Below, one piece after another: positions 52,559 to 61,309 of a stretch of 64,000 bases of DNA. The notes under the pieces are model-generated. The model ran no database searches. It was not told the origin of the DNA and saw nothing but the letters and a program-made list of their open reading frames with translations. Every line of letters begins with the position of its first letter. The stretch's first letter is position 1. Both the position numbers and the translations under genes were made by a program. The stretch comes from an uncultured Lachnospiraceae bacterium (GTDB taxonomy: Bacteria; Bacillota; Clostridia; Lachnospirales; Lachnospiraceae): NCBI GenBank assembly GCA_947086895.1, contig CAMUAR010000008.1, positions 26,167 through 90,166 on the forward strand. The letters run 5' to 3'.

Positions 52559-53017
52559 ATGAAAACAGAGCAGGTTGTCACAGTGAGAGAAGCTTGTCAA
52601 AATGATTTGCAGGAAATACTTAAGTTATATTTATTTTTACATGAAACGACAGTTCCAGAAAATAACGATCGATTAAAAAAAACATGGAATAAAATTATGG
52701 AAGATCATGATCATCATTTGATTGTCTGTGAACTGGACGGAAAAATTGTTTCTTCCTGCGTCTGCGTTATTATTCCAAATTTAACGCGGAATGTGCGTTC
52801 TTATGCTTTTGTGGAAAATGTGGTGACACACAAAGATTATCGCAAAAAAGGGTATGCATCCTTGTGCCTGAATTATGCAAAACAGATTTCTGAGACAGCG
52901 AACTGTTATAAAATAATGCTTTTGACTGGTTCGAAAAATAAGGAAACTTTAAATTTTTATAAAAACGCAGGTTATAACAACGAGGATAAAACAGCGTTTG
53001 TACAATGGTTGGAATAG
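52559..53017 (+). CDS. GNAT acetyltransferase
   Basis: Protein of 152 residues with VVTHKDYRKKGYASLCLNYAK (RKKGYAS loop) and TGSKNKETLNFYKNAGY. It has the TVREACQNDLQEILKLYL start of stand-alone GNATs. TGGAGG lies about fifteen bases upstream, slightly far. It is followed immediately by a fragment of another gene. Substrate unknown. Confidence 0.75.
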   Translation: MKTEQVVTVREACQNDLQEILKLYLFLHETTVPENNDRLKKTWNKIMEDHDHHLIVCELDGKIVSSCVCVIIPNLTRNVRSYAFVENVVTHKDYRKKGYASLCLNYAKQISETANCYKIMLLTGSKNKETLNFYKNAGYNNEDKTAFVQWLE

Positions 53018-53018
53018 T

Positions 53019-53315
53019 TGTAAACAGCTAAGAGAAGCTTATGGCAAAGAAGCATTTGAGTTTGTTACAATTCCTTTTGAAAAAAGGTATCTTAAAGTGG
53101 GGGATAAATTTTTAGATAAAGAAAAAAATTTAAACTCAACCCGCCGTTGGATTTTAAAAGAAATGCGAAATAATCCCAATATCACACAGCAGCAGTTAAT
53201 GGGGATTGTAGGGATTGGAAAAACTGCAATTCAGAGCAATATCTCCTATTTGCGCAAAAACGGTTATTTGGAGCGAATTGGTTCAAACAAGAATGGTTAT
53301 TGGAAAGTATTATAG
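53019..53315 (+). pseudogene. C-terminal fragment of a RecG/AlbA-type ATP-binding regulator
   Basis: The frame, without a proper start, contains LREAYGKEAFEFVTIPFEKR and a winged-helix segment with NPNITQQQLMGIVGIGKTAI and YLRKNGYLERIGSNKNGYW, the usual end of AlbA_2-domain (COG2865-type) transcriptional regulators. The DNA-binding half is preserved while the ATP-binding half is lost. It overlaps the end of the GNAT gene upstream. Confidence 0.6.
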
Positions 53316-53330
53316 AAATGGAGGGTTTTT

Positions 53331-54173
53331 ATGAAAAAAACAGAAGTGAGAATATCGGAAAATCAGCGTGAATTATATGGAGTTATGATTACGCCGGAAA
53401 AAGGAGAAAAATACCCGGTTGTTATTTTTAGCCATGGTTATAATGGCTCAGGAAGAGATTTTGAATCTATGGGAGAGTGCCTCGCAGACCATGGGATCAC
53501 CTCATTTTGCTATGATTTCTGCGGTGGTTCCGCAAATTCCAGAAGCAGTCTTGCCACCACAGATATGACGATATTTACAGAAAAAGAGGATCTTCACAGT
53601 GTAATTAAGTATATGAAAGAACATAGTGCCAGCGCCGCTTCGCAATCAGACAATGAAAAAGTATCATTATCGGAAAATTGTGTGCAGCATCCAGAAAAAG
53701 ATCAAGCGGAAAAATATGGCACGGTGGATGCAGAGAATATCTTTTTGTTTGGAGGCAGTCAGGGCGGACTGGTTTCTGCGTTAGTTGCAGAAGAAGCAAA
53801 GGACGATATTCGGGGAATGCTTTTATTATTTCCGGCGATGTGCATTGCAGATAACTGGAACGCACGGTTTCCAGAAGAAAAAGATATTCCTGAGATACAA
53901 GAATTTTGGGGAATGAACCTTGGAAAAAAGTTTTTTATGACATTGCGGGGATTTGATGTTTATAAAAATATTGGCAGCTATAAGCGCAGCGTTCAAGTGA
54001 TGTACGGAGACAAAGACTCCATTGCTTCTTCTGATTATATGGAAAAGTTAAAAATGGCTTATTCTGATATAAAGCTGGAAGTTTTTCAAAACGAAGGGCA
54101 TGGATTTTCCGAAGAAGGAAACCGCAGAGTGACAGAGATAACACTGGATTTTATAAAGAAAAATTTGGCATAA
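53331..54173 (+). CDS. alpha/beta hydrolase
   Basis: Cytosolic hydrolase of 280 residues with the elbow FGGSQGGLVSAL (nucleophile Ser), acid Asp in VMYGDKDSIAS and the final NEGHGFSEEGN with the catalytic His. The opening VVIFSHGYNGSGRDFESMG is typical of esterases and acyl-peptidases of this fold. AATGGAGGG gives the ribosome site. An insert near residues 100-130 is rich in Ser, Glu and Lys. Substrate unknown. Confidence 0.8.
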   Translation: MKKTEVRISENQRELYGVMITPEKGEKYPVVIFSHGYNGSGRDFESMGECLADHGITSFCYDFCGGSANSRSSLATTDMTIFTEKEDLHSVIKYMKEHSASAASQSDNEKVSLSENCVQHPEKDQAEKYGTVDAENIFLFGGSQGGLVSALVAEEAKDDIRGMLLLFPAMCIADNWNARFPEEKDIPEIQEFWGMNLGKKFFMTLRGFDVYKNIGSYKRSVQVMYGDKDSIASSDYMEKLKMAYSDIKLEVFQNEGHGFSEEGNRRVTEITLDFIKKNLA

Positions 54174-54265
54174 GGATTGCGTTGGAAGGAAAAACATTTT
54201 CAGTAACCATAATTCTTTATTGATGTAGTATCGCAGGCAGGTCTGTGTACTGTACGGGTGTGATA

Positions 54266-54670
54266 ATGAAAGAAGTACTCACAATATTTGTTCGCATAGA
54301 ACAAACCATTTCCGTAGAAGGGCAAGCAGGAAGCGCAGCAATCGTTCTTTTTTCAGGATATGCGGAAAGTGAATATTTTCGCGGAAATATTTTGCCTGGA
54401 GCGGCAGATTGCCAGAAATCAAATGCAACCGGTTTTGTACTGTCTGCCCGTTACATACTAGAAGGTTTGGACTGCGCGGGAAAACATTGCAAAATTTTTA
54501 TAGAAAATAATGGTTCTCCTGATGAAACTGGGATGATTCGTACAAAACCGATTGTTTATACGGATAGCGACAGTCTGAAATGGCTTGAACATGCGATTTT
54601 GGAGGGACATATTTCAAAAGAAAAAGGAATGGTGATCATTCACATAAGCATAAAAGAGGAGAACTTTTGA
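54266..54670 (+). CDS. DUF3237-like protein
   Basis: Protein of 134 residues beginning MKEVLTIFVRIEQTISVEG, with GAADCQKSNATGFVLSARYI and CKIFIENNGSPDETG, then WLEHAILEGHI. This matches the DUF3237 beta-barrel family of unknown function, slightly short at the N-terminus. ATG 54266 has only a weak GGGTG upstream; GTG 54245 is an alternative start. Confidence 0.65.
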   Translation: MKEVLTIFVRIEQTISVEGQAGSAAIVLFSGYAESEYFRGNILPGAADCQKSNATGFVLSARYILEGLDCAGKHCKIFIENNGSPDETGMIRTKPIVYTDSDSLKWLEHAILEGHISKEKGMVIIHISIKEENF

Positions 54671-54677
54671 ATCTTGG

Positions 54678-54818
54678 ATGGCAGAACCTAAAAATAAATT
54701 TTTTACAGATTTATTTGGCAGCGGAGCGGGGGCAGGAGCGGCGTTTTTGTTTTTTGCGGCAGGAATCGCAGTATGCTTGATTTTTCGAAAAGTAAAGTAC
54801 ATTCGGGAGATGATATAA
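54678..54818 (+). pseudogene. C-terminal remnant of an MFS transporter
   Basis: Forty-six residues with FGSGAGAGAAFLFFAAGIAV and a following basic tail FRKVKYIREM. This is the last helix of MFS drug-efflux proteins of the FGTGAGAGM kind; the rest of the gene is absent. It lies directly after the DUF3237-like gene. Confidence 0.55.
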
Positions 54819-54867
54819 TATAAGAGGTATTTTAAATTTAGTGCATAATGATAGAAAGGATAAACCT

Positions 54868-55875
54868 GTGGATGACAAGGAAAATTTTACAGTTCGGCGT
54901 CTGAAAATATCAGAATTGCCAGTTTTAACAAAATTATTTCACTACAAAGATATCAATAAGATGATTTTGGAAACCATGGCGTCAATGGAACAAGGAATAG
55001 AAGATATTTTTGTATTGTATCAGGAGAAAGAATTGCTTGGTGAGATACATGTTAATTATTGCAGTACAGACGAGCAGGAAGCGGTGCCGGGAAAGCGGGT
55101 TTATCTTTATGCATACCGCGTAAAAAAGGGATGTCAGAACAGAGGAATCGGAAGTTTTCTTATGCGCCAGGTGCTGGATCAATTAGAAAATAGGGGATAT
55201 ACGGAATTTACAATCGGCGTGGAAGATAACAATGAGATTGCAAAACATATTTACAAAAAATTTGGATTTCAGGAAATCATTGCGCGCAAACAAGGTCAGG
55301 ACGACGAGGAGAGTGAACCTTATCAATATAATTTGCTTTTAAGAAGAAAGTCTCTCTGCTATGATTTTATTTTTATCGCTGGAAGGGATGAAAAATTAAA
55401 GTCCGAAATCTGTCAAAAACTGTGTGAAAATTATCATACAAAATATTGGGAGCAGAATCAAATGTTTCAGGAAGGCGGACGTCCAAACGGAATGGAGAAT
55501 ATTATCGGCATTTCGGAAGAAGAAATCCGCTGGCAATGTTTTGCAGCAGCATTAAGGTATCATTACAAGTTGGGATTTCGCAATACTATCGTTGGAATTG
55601 AAGAATTGCAGATCAATGATGTTCCAGAAATATTTCAAGAATATCGTTGCATAATTTTTTGGCTGATCTATGATAATGATCAGCAGATTGATAAGAGGAT
55701 AGAAAACACGGAAGAATCAATGGATTTTAAAAATATTGAAATAATGTCAGAAAAAGAAGAGAAACAATTTTGGATAAAAAATATGTATAAAGTTAATACA
55801 ACAGGAAAAATACCAGAACAGATATGCAGTGAGATAATTCAGCAAGTTGATTTGTTAAAAACATCCTTACATTAG
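54868..55875 (+). CDS. GNAT acetyltransferase fused to a degenerate P-loop kinase-like domain
   Basis: Protein of 335 residues from GTG 54868 (GAAAGGATAAACCT upstream). Residues about 1-165 are a GNAT domain of the AAC(6')-like kind: CQNRGIGSFLMRQVLDQL and DNNEIAKHIYKKFGFQE. From residue 175 the sequence FIFIAGRDEKLKSEICQKL resembles the start of a nucleotide kinase with the P-loop Lys and Gly missing; IIFWLIYDNDQQIDKRIEN and KNMYKVNTTGKIPEQI later resemble its lid and end. The second domain is therefore probably inactive as a kinase. Function of the fusion unknown. Confidence 0.65.
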   Translation: MDDKENFTVRRLKISELPVLTKLFHYKDINKMILETMASMEQGIEDIFVLYQEKELLGEIHVNYCSTDEQEAVPGKRVYLYAYRVKKGCQNRGIGSFLMRQVLDQLENRGYTEFTIGVEDNNEIAKHIYKKFGFQEIIARKQGQDDEESEPYQYNLLLRRKSLCYDFIFIAGRDEKLKSEICQKLCENYHTKYWEQNQMFQEGGRPNGMENIIGISEEEIRWQCFAAALRYHYKLGFRNTIVGIEELQINDVPEIFQEYRCIIFWLIYDNDQQIDKRIENTEESMDFKNIEIMSEKEEKQFWIKNMYKVNTTGKIPEQICSEIIQQVDLLKTSLH

Positions 55876-55954
55876 ATGATTTGTGACACTGATCGGGTTT
55901 TCCAAAAAAAATTTATTGTGTGGGCAATAGTTAGCAGAATAATGGAGGAATAAG

Positions 55955-56728
55955 ATGGTATTTTGCAAATTGCTTTTATTTGACTTGGACGGAACATTGC
56001 TTTGCAGTGATAAAACAATCTCAAAACGAACACGAGATGTTCTTAAAAAATGCAGAGAAAAAGGAATCTGGATTGGAGTATCGACTTCGCGAAGCAGGCA
56101 GAATATACAGTCTTTTTTAGGAGAACTGCAGCCGGATATATTGATTACAAGCGGCGGCGCTCTGGTGGAATGGAATTATAAAACTATTTATCAGAATAGT
56201 TTTTCCAAAGAGGAAACCAGACGGATGATTGAAACTGCCAGAAAAATCTGCGGTGCAGATTGTGAAATAACAATTGATACAATCGATTCTCATTATTGGA
56301 ATTATAAAATAGATCCGAAAAAACAAGATCAAAGCTGGGGAGATAGTATTTACACAGATTTTAAAAACTTCGAAGAAGAATCTTTGAAAATGTGCGTGGA
56401 AATTTTTGATCAGAAACAGGCAAATCAGTTGCAGACGCAATTAAAGGACTGTGACTGTGTTCGTTTTTCCGATGGATACTGGTATAAATTTACCAAAAAA
56501 GAGGTTACAAAAGAAAAAGCAATTCAAAGTTTATGTGCTGTATGTGAAATTCAAACAAAGGAAATTATTGCATTTGGCGATGATTATGCGGATATTGGAA
56601 TGCTGAGATTATGCGGAAAAGGCATTGCGATGGGAAATGCAATTGACGAAGTAAAAGCGGAAGCAGATCTGGTAATTGGCAGCAATGACGAGGATGGAAT
56701 TGCAGAGTATTTAGAAGGCTTTTTATAA
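55955..56728 (+). CDS. Cof-type HAD phosphatase
   Basis: Protein of 257 residues with all HAD motifs: LLFDLDGTLLCSDK (I), VSTSRSRQNI (II region), the Lys of KEVTKEKAIQSL (III) and AFGDDYADIGMLRLCG (IV). It belongs to the Cof/YbjI group, which dephosphorylates sugar phosphates and cofactors. TAATGGAGGAATAAG precedes the ATG. Unlike the HAD at 42143 its active site is complete. Confidence 0.88.
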   Translation: MVFCKLLLFDLDGTLLCSDKTISKRTRDVLKKCREKGIWIGVSTSRSRQNIQSFLGELQPDILITSGGALVEWNYKTIYQNSFSKEETRRMIETARKICGADCEITIDTIDSHYWNYKIDPKKQDQSWGDSIYTDFKNFEEESLKMCVEIFDQKQANQLQTQLKDCDCVRFSDGYWYKFTKKEVTKEKAIQSLCAVCEIQTKEIIAFGDDYADIGMLRLCGKGIAMGNAIDEVKAEADLVIGSNDEDGIAEYLEGFL

Positions 56729-56834
56729 ATGTTAAAAATCAGAGTTTTATTATCTATGTTAATGCAGATTAAATACTGCCTGCATGGCAGAATGAAAGTT
56801 CATTGCCAACAGGAAAAAGCGGAGTGTGAGAACA

Positions 56835-57173
56835 ATGCAGACAAGCAAAATGTATATCCTCAAAAACAGAAAAAAAACAAGAGGAAATAAAATAGAGAGG
56901 GATATAAGATATAAACTGCATTTAAAACAGCTATATAAAGCGAAGGGAGGAAGATTTTTTTCACCAGTTTCGTATATTGATTGTATTTGGAGGAATGGAA
57001 AAATTTATAATCAAAAGATTCCGTATTATGTCAGAAGTACGCCTGGTCATGGAGGACCAGAGCGCAGATATTGGAAAAAGGTGTCGAATCGGTTGACCCG
57101 GCGTTATAAATCTGGTATTTCTAAAGGAGGAAATTACAGAAAAATATTTGACTATCAATGGATGCTGGATTGA
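56835..57173 (+). CDS. small basic hypothetical protein
   Basis: Protein of 112 residues, strongly basic. It reads NRKKTRGNKIERDIRYKLHL, then FFSPVSYIDCIWRNGKIY and TPGHGGPERRYWKKVSNRLTR, ending FDYQWMLD. Basic and Tyr/Trp-rich composition suggests nucleic-acid binding or a phage-like origin, but no family was recognised. GGAG lies ten bases before ATG 56835. Confidence 0.5.
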   Translation: MQTSKMYILKNRKKTRGNKIERDIRYKLHLKQLYKAKGGRFFSPVSYIDCIWRNGKIYNQKIPYYVRSTPGHGGPERRYWKKVSNRLTRRYKSGISKGGNYRKIFDYQWMLD

Positions 57174-57237
57174 AAAAAGATTTTTAAAATATAAAGCCGC
57201 TTATGTAAAAAAAAGTAATGAAGAAATGGAGCTTTTT

Positions 57238-57504
57238 ATGGCAGAATTAAAAAATTTTTTAAATGCGGATGGAATGCTTGTGCAGTTTCCGGCAAAACGG
57301 AAAATGAAATTGGAAGCGCTGGCATATTTGGCAGAGAAGTTTGAATCCGGGCGAAAGTATACAGAAAAAGAGGTGAATGAACTGCTGCTTTCCTGGCATA
57401 TTTTTCATGATCCAGCGACATTGCGGCGGGAATTATATAACAATCGTTTTCTTGGACGTGATGCAGACGGAGCGATGTACTGGCGTGAAGAAACAAAAAA
57501 TTGA
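57238..57504 (+). CDS. DUF2087 domain protein
   Basis: Protein of 88 residues containing the DUF2087 fold: LKNFLNADGMLVQFPAKRKM, YLAEKFESGRKYTEKEVNEL and DPATLRRELYNNRFLGRDAD. DUF2087 often is the C-terminal DNA-binding part of HTH regulators; here it stands alone. ATG 57238 follows ATGGAGC; upstream in-frame residues show no family similarity. Probably a small regulator. Confidence 0.75.
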   Translation: MAELKNFLNADGMLVQFPAKRKMKLEALAYLAEKFESGRKYTEKEVNELLLSWHIFHDPATLRRELYNNRFLGRDADGAMYWREETKN

Positions 57505-57557
57505 TATGCAGTTTATTGTGGAATAATGTTAGAAACCTTGCAAAAAAGGGGATTAAA

Positions 57558-58790
57558 GTGAATTATAAATGGTTGGCTTTCCTTGTTATAGCAATAACTT
57601 TTTTCTTTGAAACATACATAGAATGGCTGAAAATAAAATCTGCCAAACGCCCGATTCCAGATAATGTAAAGGATATTTATGATAAGCAGTCCTACAACAA
57701 ATGGCTTGCTTATTATGGAGAAAAAACAAAGCTTTCTTTTATACGGCATACCATAAGTTATCTGACGGTGTTTCTTATCATTGGTCTGGATGTGTATGCA
57801 AATATTGTAAAGCAGCTTTCGCTAAAAGGAGATTATCTGGCAGCAGTTGGAGTTTTCATTGCTGATATTTTGATTAGTTTCATTTATTCGGTTCCACACG
57901 AATATATGGACGCTATGATTGTGGAACAAAAATATGGTTTTAACCGTATGACGAAAAAAACATTTTTTACAGATCAAATAAAAGATGTAGTGCTTGATAT
58001 TATTTTAACCAGCGGAATCTGCTGTCTGTTTATTTTTCTTCACCGTACTCTGGGCGATTGGCTTTTGCTTGTTTTTACAGGAATTATGCTGCTTTTTGTA
58101 CTGCTGATTGTTTTTCTTGCCCCAGCGATTGGAAAAATAAAAAACAAGTTTGAACCTCTGCCGGATGGAAAACTGAAGGAAAGACTTTTTGCCCTGCTTT
58201 TGGAAAATGGCTGTACGGTTAAGGCAATTTATGTGATGGATGGTTCAAAACGCTCTTCAAAGGCAAATGCCTATTTTTCTGGATTTGGAAAATCAAAGAC
58301 GATCGTTCTTTATGATACGCTGTTAGAGCAGATGTCAGAAGATGAAATCGTTGCTGTTTTTGCTCATGAGATGGGGCATAACAAGCATAAAGATACATTG
58401 AAAATGTACGGAATCAGTATTTTAAATGTTGTTGTCTGTGTATTTGCTGCATGGAAATTGGTTTCAGTACCGGAAATTTATCTGGATTTTGGTTTTGAAA
58501 AGCTAAATTATGGTTTTGCCTTTTATTTGCTTGCCACTGTTTTTTTAGCATTTTTTTCACCGTTTTTTGGGCTGTTTTCCGGTGTACTTTCAAGACGTGC
58601 GGAATATGCGGCAGATCGTTTTGCAGCGGAAAACGGATATAAGGAGGCGTTGATTTCTGCTCTTAAAGTATTATCTAAAAATTCTTTTTCATGTCTGGCG
58701 CCGCACCCGCTGCTTGTCGCATTGACAAACACTCACCCGACCGTCAGTCAGAGAATTTCAGCATTGGAGTGTATACCAAAAAAAGAATAA
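57558..58790 (+). CDS. M48 family metallopeptidase (Ste24/CAAX protease 1-like)
   Basis: Membrane zinc protease of 410 residues. Several helices in the first 210 residues, then the zinc motif HEMGH at residues 270-274 (AHEMGHNKHKD) and the third ligand in RRAEYAADRFAAENGY. It resembles the bacterial Ste24-like group that cleaves membrane or secreted proteins. GTG 57558 after AAAGGGGATTAAA is the start; the longer reading lacks a ribosome site. A short LTNTHPTVSQRISALE near the end is also typical. Confidence 0.88.
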   Translation: MNYKWLAFLVIAITFFFETYIEWLKIKSAKRPIPDNVKDIYDKQSYNKWLAYYGEKTKLSFIRHTISYLTVFLIIGLDVYANIVKQLSLKGDYLAAVGVFIADILISFIYSVPHEYMDAMIVEQKYGFNRMTKKTFFTDQIKDVVLDIILTSGICCLFIFLHRTLGDWLLLVFTGIMLLFVLLIVFLAPAIGKIKNKFEPLPDGKLKERLFALLLENGCTVKAIYVMDGSKRSSKANAYFSGFGKSKTIVLYDTLLEQMSEDEIVAVFAHEMGHNKHKDTLKMYGISILNVVVCVFAAWKLVSVPEIYLDFGFEKLNYGFAFYLLATVFLAFFSPFFGLFSGVLSRRAEYAADRFAAENGYKEALISALKVLSKNSFSCLAPHPLLVALTNTHPTVSQRISALECIPKKE

Positions 58791-58849
58791 AAGGAATATC
58801 ATACTTTTCTGATCTTCGCGGCAGAACCATTCTTTGTTCCAAATTTTGC

Positions 58850-58878
58850 TTGACATCCTCTTTGTACTGTCGTATAAT
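58850..58878 (+). promoter_or_regulatory. promoter of small-peptide cassette 2
   Basis: TTGACA (58850-58855), 17 bases, TATAAT (58873-58878), then GCA. Both hexamers and the CG before the -10 agree with cassette 1. Confidence 0.85.
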
Positions 58879-58958
58879 GCAAGTATTATAAGAGAATGAA
58901 TTATAAGTCAGAGCAGGATTGTGTATCTTGTCATGGCAGAGGAAGGGAGGTAGCTTAC

Positions 58959-59093
58959 ATGATTAACAGTGCAGCAGGTTATAATTTTTGTATTTTGGGT
59001 TTTGCCGGAATCTCTGATTTTGGATTTGATTCAAAAGCAGCTGCATTGGAAGATGGAATATCGTGTAAGGTTACCAGGTTTATATTTTCATAG
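58959..59093 (+). CDS. 44-residue small peptide, cassette 2
   Basis: GAAGGGAGGTAGCTTAC gives the ribosome site for ATG 58959; a longer reading from 58896 is not supported. The peptide begins MINSAAGYNFCILGFAGIS and ends GISCKVTRFIFS. Compared with cassette 1 (33018) the N-terminal MINSA, the ILG-x-AG-x-S core, the ISCKV-x-RF-x-FS end, the leader word ATGGCAGA, the promoter and the terminator stem are shared while the middle varies. Independent transcription and conservation of both ends suggest a real small-protein family. Role unknown. Confidence 0.75.
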   Translation: MINSAAGYNFCILGFAGISDFGFDSKAAALEDGISCKVTRFIFS

Positions 59094-59116
59094 TAGATCT
59101 TATTTTGTCTGTATGA

Positions 59117-59146
59117 AGCCGTGGTAGTCTTATCATGGCTTTTTTG
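59117..59146 (+). terminator. terminator of small-peptide cassette 2
   Basis: AGCCGTGGTA and TATCATGGCT pair (with two G-T pairs) around GTCT, followed by six T. The left arm is identical to that of cassette 1. Confidence 0.85.
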
Positions 59147-59599
59147 CTGCTTTAATTTAAAAATAAGCAGAATTCTAACAAAACCCCGGCGTGTTATGGC
59201 ATGGCGGGAGTATCATGACCGCTTTTGTAGACAGTGTGCGGGTGTTTTCAGAACAAAAAGTTTTTAGAATAAAGTGTTAGATATTGGTAAAGTTGTTATG
59301 CTCTTAAAATACATGAACGATACAAAATTTATACAAAAATTTAAATTGTGTACAGATAACACAAAGAAAAATGTTGTATCAGAGAATGTAGAGAGATGAA
59401 CAAAACAAAAATACGATAAAAACAATTTAGTATATATTAGTGCGTTGTATTGCAGTAAAATTGGGATTTTGCTTATGTCTGGAGAATGCAGGAGCGGGGG
59501 TGATAAAAATGAAAATGTATATTTTTTAAAAATATTAGAATCGTGATTTTTGGAAAAAGAAATTTTTATTTATATTTTTGATCAGGAGGTTTATATTAT
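59147..59599. other. 453-bp gap without recognised gene
   Basis: AT-rich from about 59270 on, with no convincing ORF, promoter or hairpin. AGGAGG at 59583-59589 belongs to the next small gene. The word GGCATGGCGGGAGT (about 59190-59204) also occurs inside the peptide gene of cassette 1 (33061-33074), which may be chance or a trace of another copy. Confidence 0.3.
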
Positions 59600-59746
59600 A
59601 TGGGTAAGAAGAAAAAAGAGCATGTTTCATTTGGAAATAAGGCATTGAATAAAAACGGCATTCCGTTCGGGAAAGTAAATAATAATTATCAGGCGCAGAC
59701 GGCGCCGAAAAAAATGGTGCAGCAGCGCAGAATGGGAGCAAAATAA
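59600..59746 (+). CDS. 48-residue basic small protein
   Basis: AGGAGG lies ten bases before ATG 59600. The peptide begins MGKKKKEHVSFGNKALNKNG and ends in QQRRMGAK; it is very basic and probably nucleic-acid- or ribosome-associated. No family recognised, but the strong ribosome site and distinct composition support a real gene. Confidence 0.6.
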   Translation: MGKKKKEHVSFGNKALNKNGIPFGKVNNNYQAQTAPKKMVQQRRMGAK

Positions 59747-59856
59747 AATTTTAAGCGTAAAGCGGAACAAGAGGAAAGATTGGAAGAAAATTCGCTATTA
59801 TAAAGTGCGAAATGATCTTTTCGTTCTTGTTTGTGCTTAGAAAGGAATGGTGAAAA

Positions 59857-61287
59857 ATGAAGGTAAAACCAAGCGAATATTTAAGGGAAATAAAGCCGGT
59901 GCTTTTAAAACTGCGCACCCGGCTGCTACAGGAATTTCCGTATGTATCGCTGTTGGCGCAGGATTCTACCGCAAAAAATTACAGTGTGTCAAAAACCAGC
60001 ACAATGATAAGAATGGATAACCGTTTGTCAGGGCGCGGTTTTGTAGCAAAAGTTTACGACGGAGCCGGGTATGCAGAGTATTCCTTTAACGAGTTGTCGG
60101 AAGAGAAAATTGAAGAGGTTGTAGCGGCGATAAAAAGTAAATTGATACCAATGTCGGACAAGCTGCCGGACGGAGTGAAAAAGAGCTGTTATGCAATGAT
60201 CGAGGACGAACCGGTTATATTTGCGGACAGTACGGATTATGAGATTGACCCGGAGGAGTACGGCGACGAGAAAATTATTGCGCAGCTGGAGGAAGTCAGC
60301 AAGGCTGGACGTGCGTACAGTGATAAAATTCTTGATTGCCGCACCCATGTAAGTTATCAAAAATACAGCAAGCTGTTTCTTTCAAAGAACCGTGATATGG
60401 AACAGAATGTTCTGTGGATGAGCGGAGCTTTGACCGTGATGGCAACGCGCGGCGAAGAAGTAAAAGATAGTTATAAGGGATTTTCCGTGCTTGGCGGCGC
60501 CGAACTTTTGCAGGAGATTGGCAAGAATGTCAGTAAAGTAGCGCAGACAGCACTCGATCTTTTGGAGAGCGAACCGATCACTCCTGGAGAATACGATTGT
60601 GTATGTGATCCAGGAGTAACTGGAATGATTGTTCACGAAGCGTTTGGGCATGGAGTGGAGATGGATATGTTTGTAAAAGACCGCGCGCAGGCAAAGCAGT
60701 TTGTCGGAAAGCAGGTTGCGTCTCCTCTTATCTGTATGCATGACGGCGCAGGTGCAGCGCGCGAGGTTGCTTCTTATTTCTTTGACGATGAAGGTGTTCT
60801 GGCGCATGATACGCTGATTATCGATCATGGTATTTTAAAGGCGGGGATCAGTGACGCGCAGTCGGCAATGCATCTTGGCACGGAGCCAACCGGCAATGGA
60901 AGACGTGAGAGTTATCAGAGGAAAGCTTACACTCGTATGACAAATACTTATTTTGAAGCAGGCAGTGATAAAGTGGAAGATATGATTGCTTCAATCTCCG
61001 ATGGCTTTTTGCTGGAAGAGGCGATGAGCGGCATGGAAGATCCGAAAAACTGGGGCATTCAATGTATGGTAAGTATTGCGAGGGAGATCAAGGACGGGAA
61101 GCTGACAGGAAAGATTTATTCGCCGATTGTGCTTACTGGCTATGTTCCTGATTTGTTGAAATCCATCAGTATGGTTTCGGATACTTCGACGCTCTGCGGC
61201 AGCGGTTTTTGCGGCAAAGGGTATAAAGAATGGGTGAAAGTATCCGACGGCGGTCCATATATTAAAGCAAAAATTCGGCTCGGTTAA
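59857..61287 (+). CDS. tldD: metalloprotease TldD
   Basis: Protein of 476 residues, the zinc-binding subunit of the TldD/TldE protease, which degrades unfolded peptides and matures some modified peptides (for example microcin B17 in enterobacteria). The active site HEAFGHGVE lies at residues 260-268; further family stretches are DGAGYAEYSF and GNGRRESYQRKAYTRMTNT, and the late SDTSTLCGSGFCGKG. AGAAAGGAATGG gives the ribosome site. Its partner gene starts 198 bp downstream, separated by an inverted-repeat element. Confidence 0.92.
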   Translation: MKVKPSEYLREIKPVLLKLRTRLLQEFPYVSLLAQDSTAKNYSVSKTSTMIRMDNRLSGRGFVAKVYDGAGYAEYSFNELSEEKIEEVVAAIKSKLIPMSDKLPDGVKKSCYAMIEDEPVIFADSTDYEIDPEEYGDEKIIAQLEEVSKAGRAYSDKILDCRTHVSYQKYSKLFLSKNRDMEQNVLWMSGALTVMATRGEEVKDSYKGFSVLGGAELLQEIGKNVSKVAQTALDLLESEPITPGEYDCVCDPGVTGMIVHEAFGHGVEMDMFVKDRAQAKQFVGKQVASPLICMHDGAGAAREVASYFFDDEGVLAHDTLIIDHGILKAGISDAQSAMHLGTEPTGNGRRESYQRKAYTRMTNTYFEAGSDKVEDMIASISDGFLLEEAMSGMEDPKNWGIQCMVSIAREIKDGKLTGKIYSPIVLTGYVPDLLKSISMVSDTSTLCGSGFCGKGYKEWVKVSDGGPYIKAKIRLG

Positions 61288-61309
61288 AAATTAATTATTT
61301 GGGTTATCC

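Noticed and set aside
37440..58790. Integron-type gene cassette array
   Set aside because: No integrase gene and no repeated attC-like sequences in the gaps compared; gaps differ in length and sequence and many genes have their own ribosome sites and starts.
58896..58958. N-terminal extension of the cassette 2 peptide
   Set aside because: Paralogue and ribosome site both place the start at 58959; the extension has no counterpart in cassette 1.
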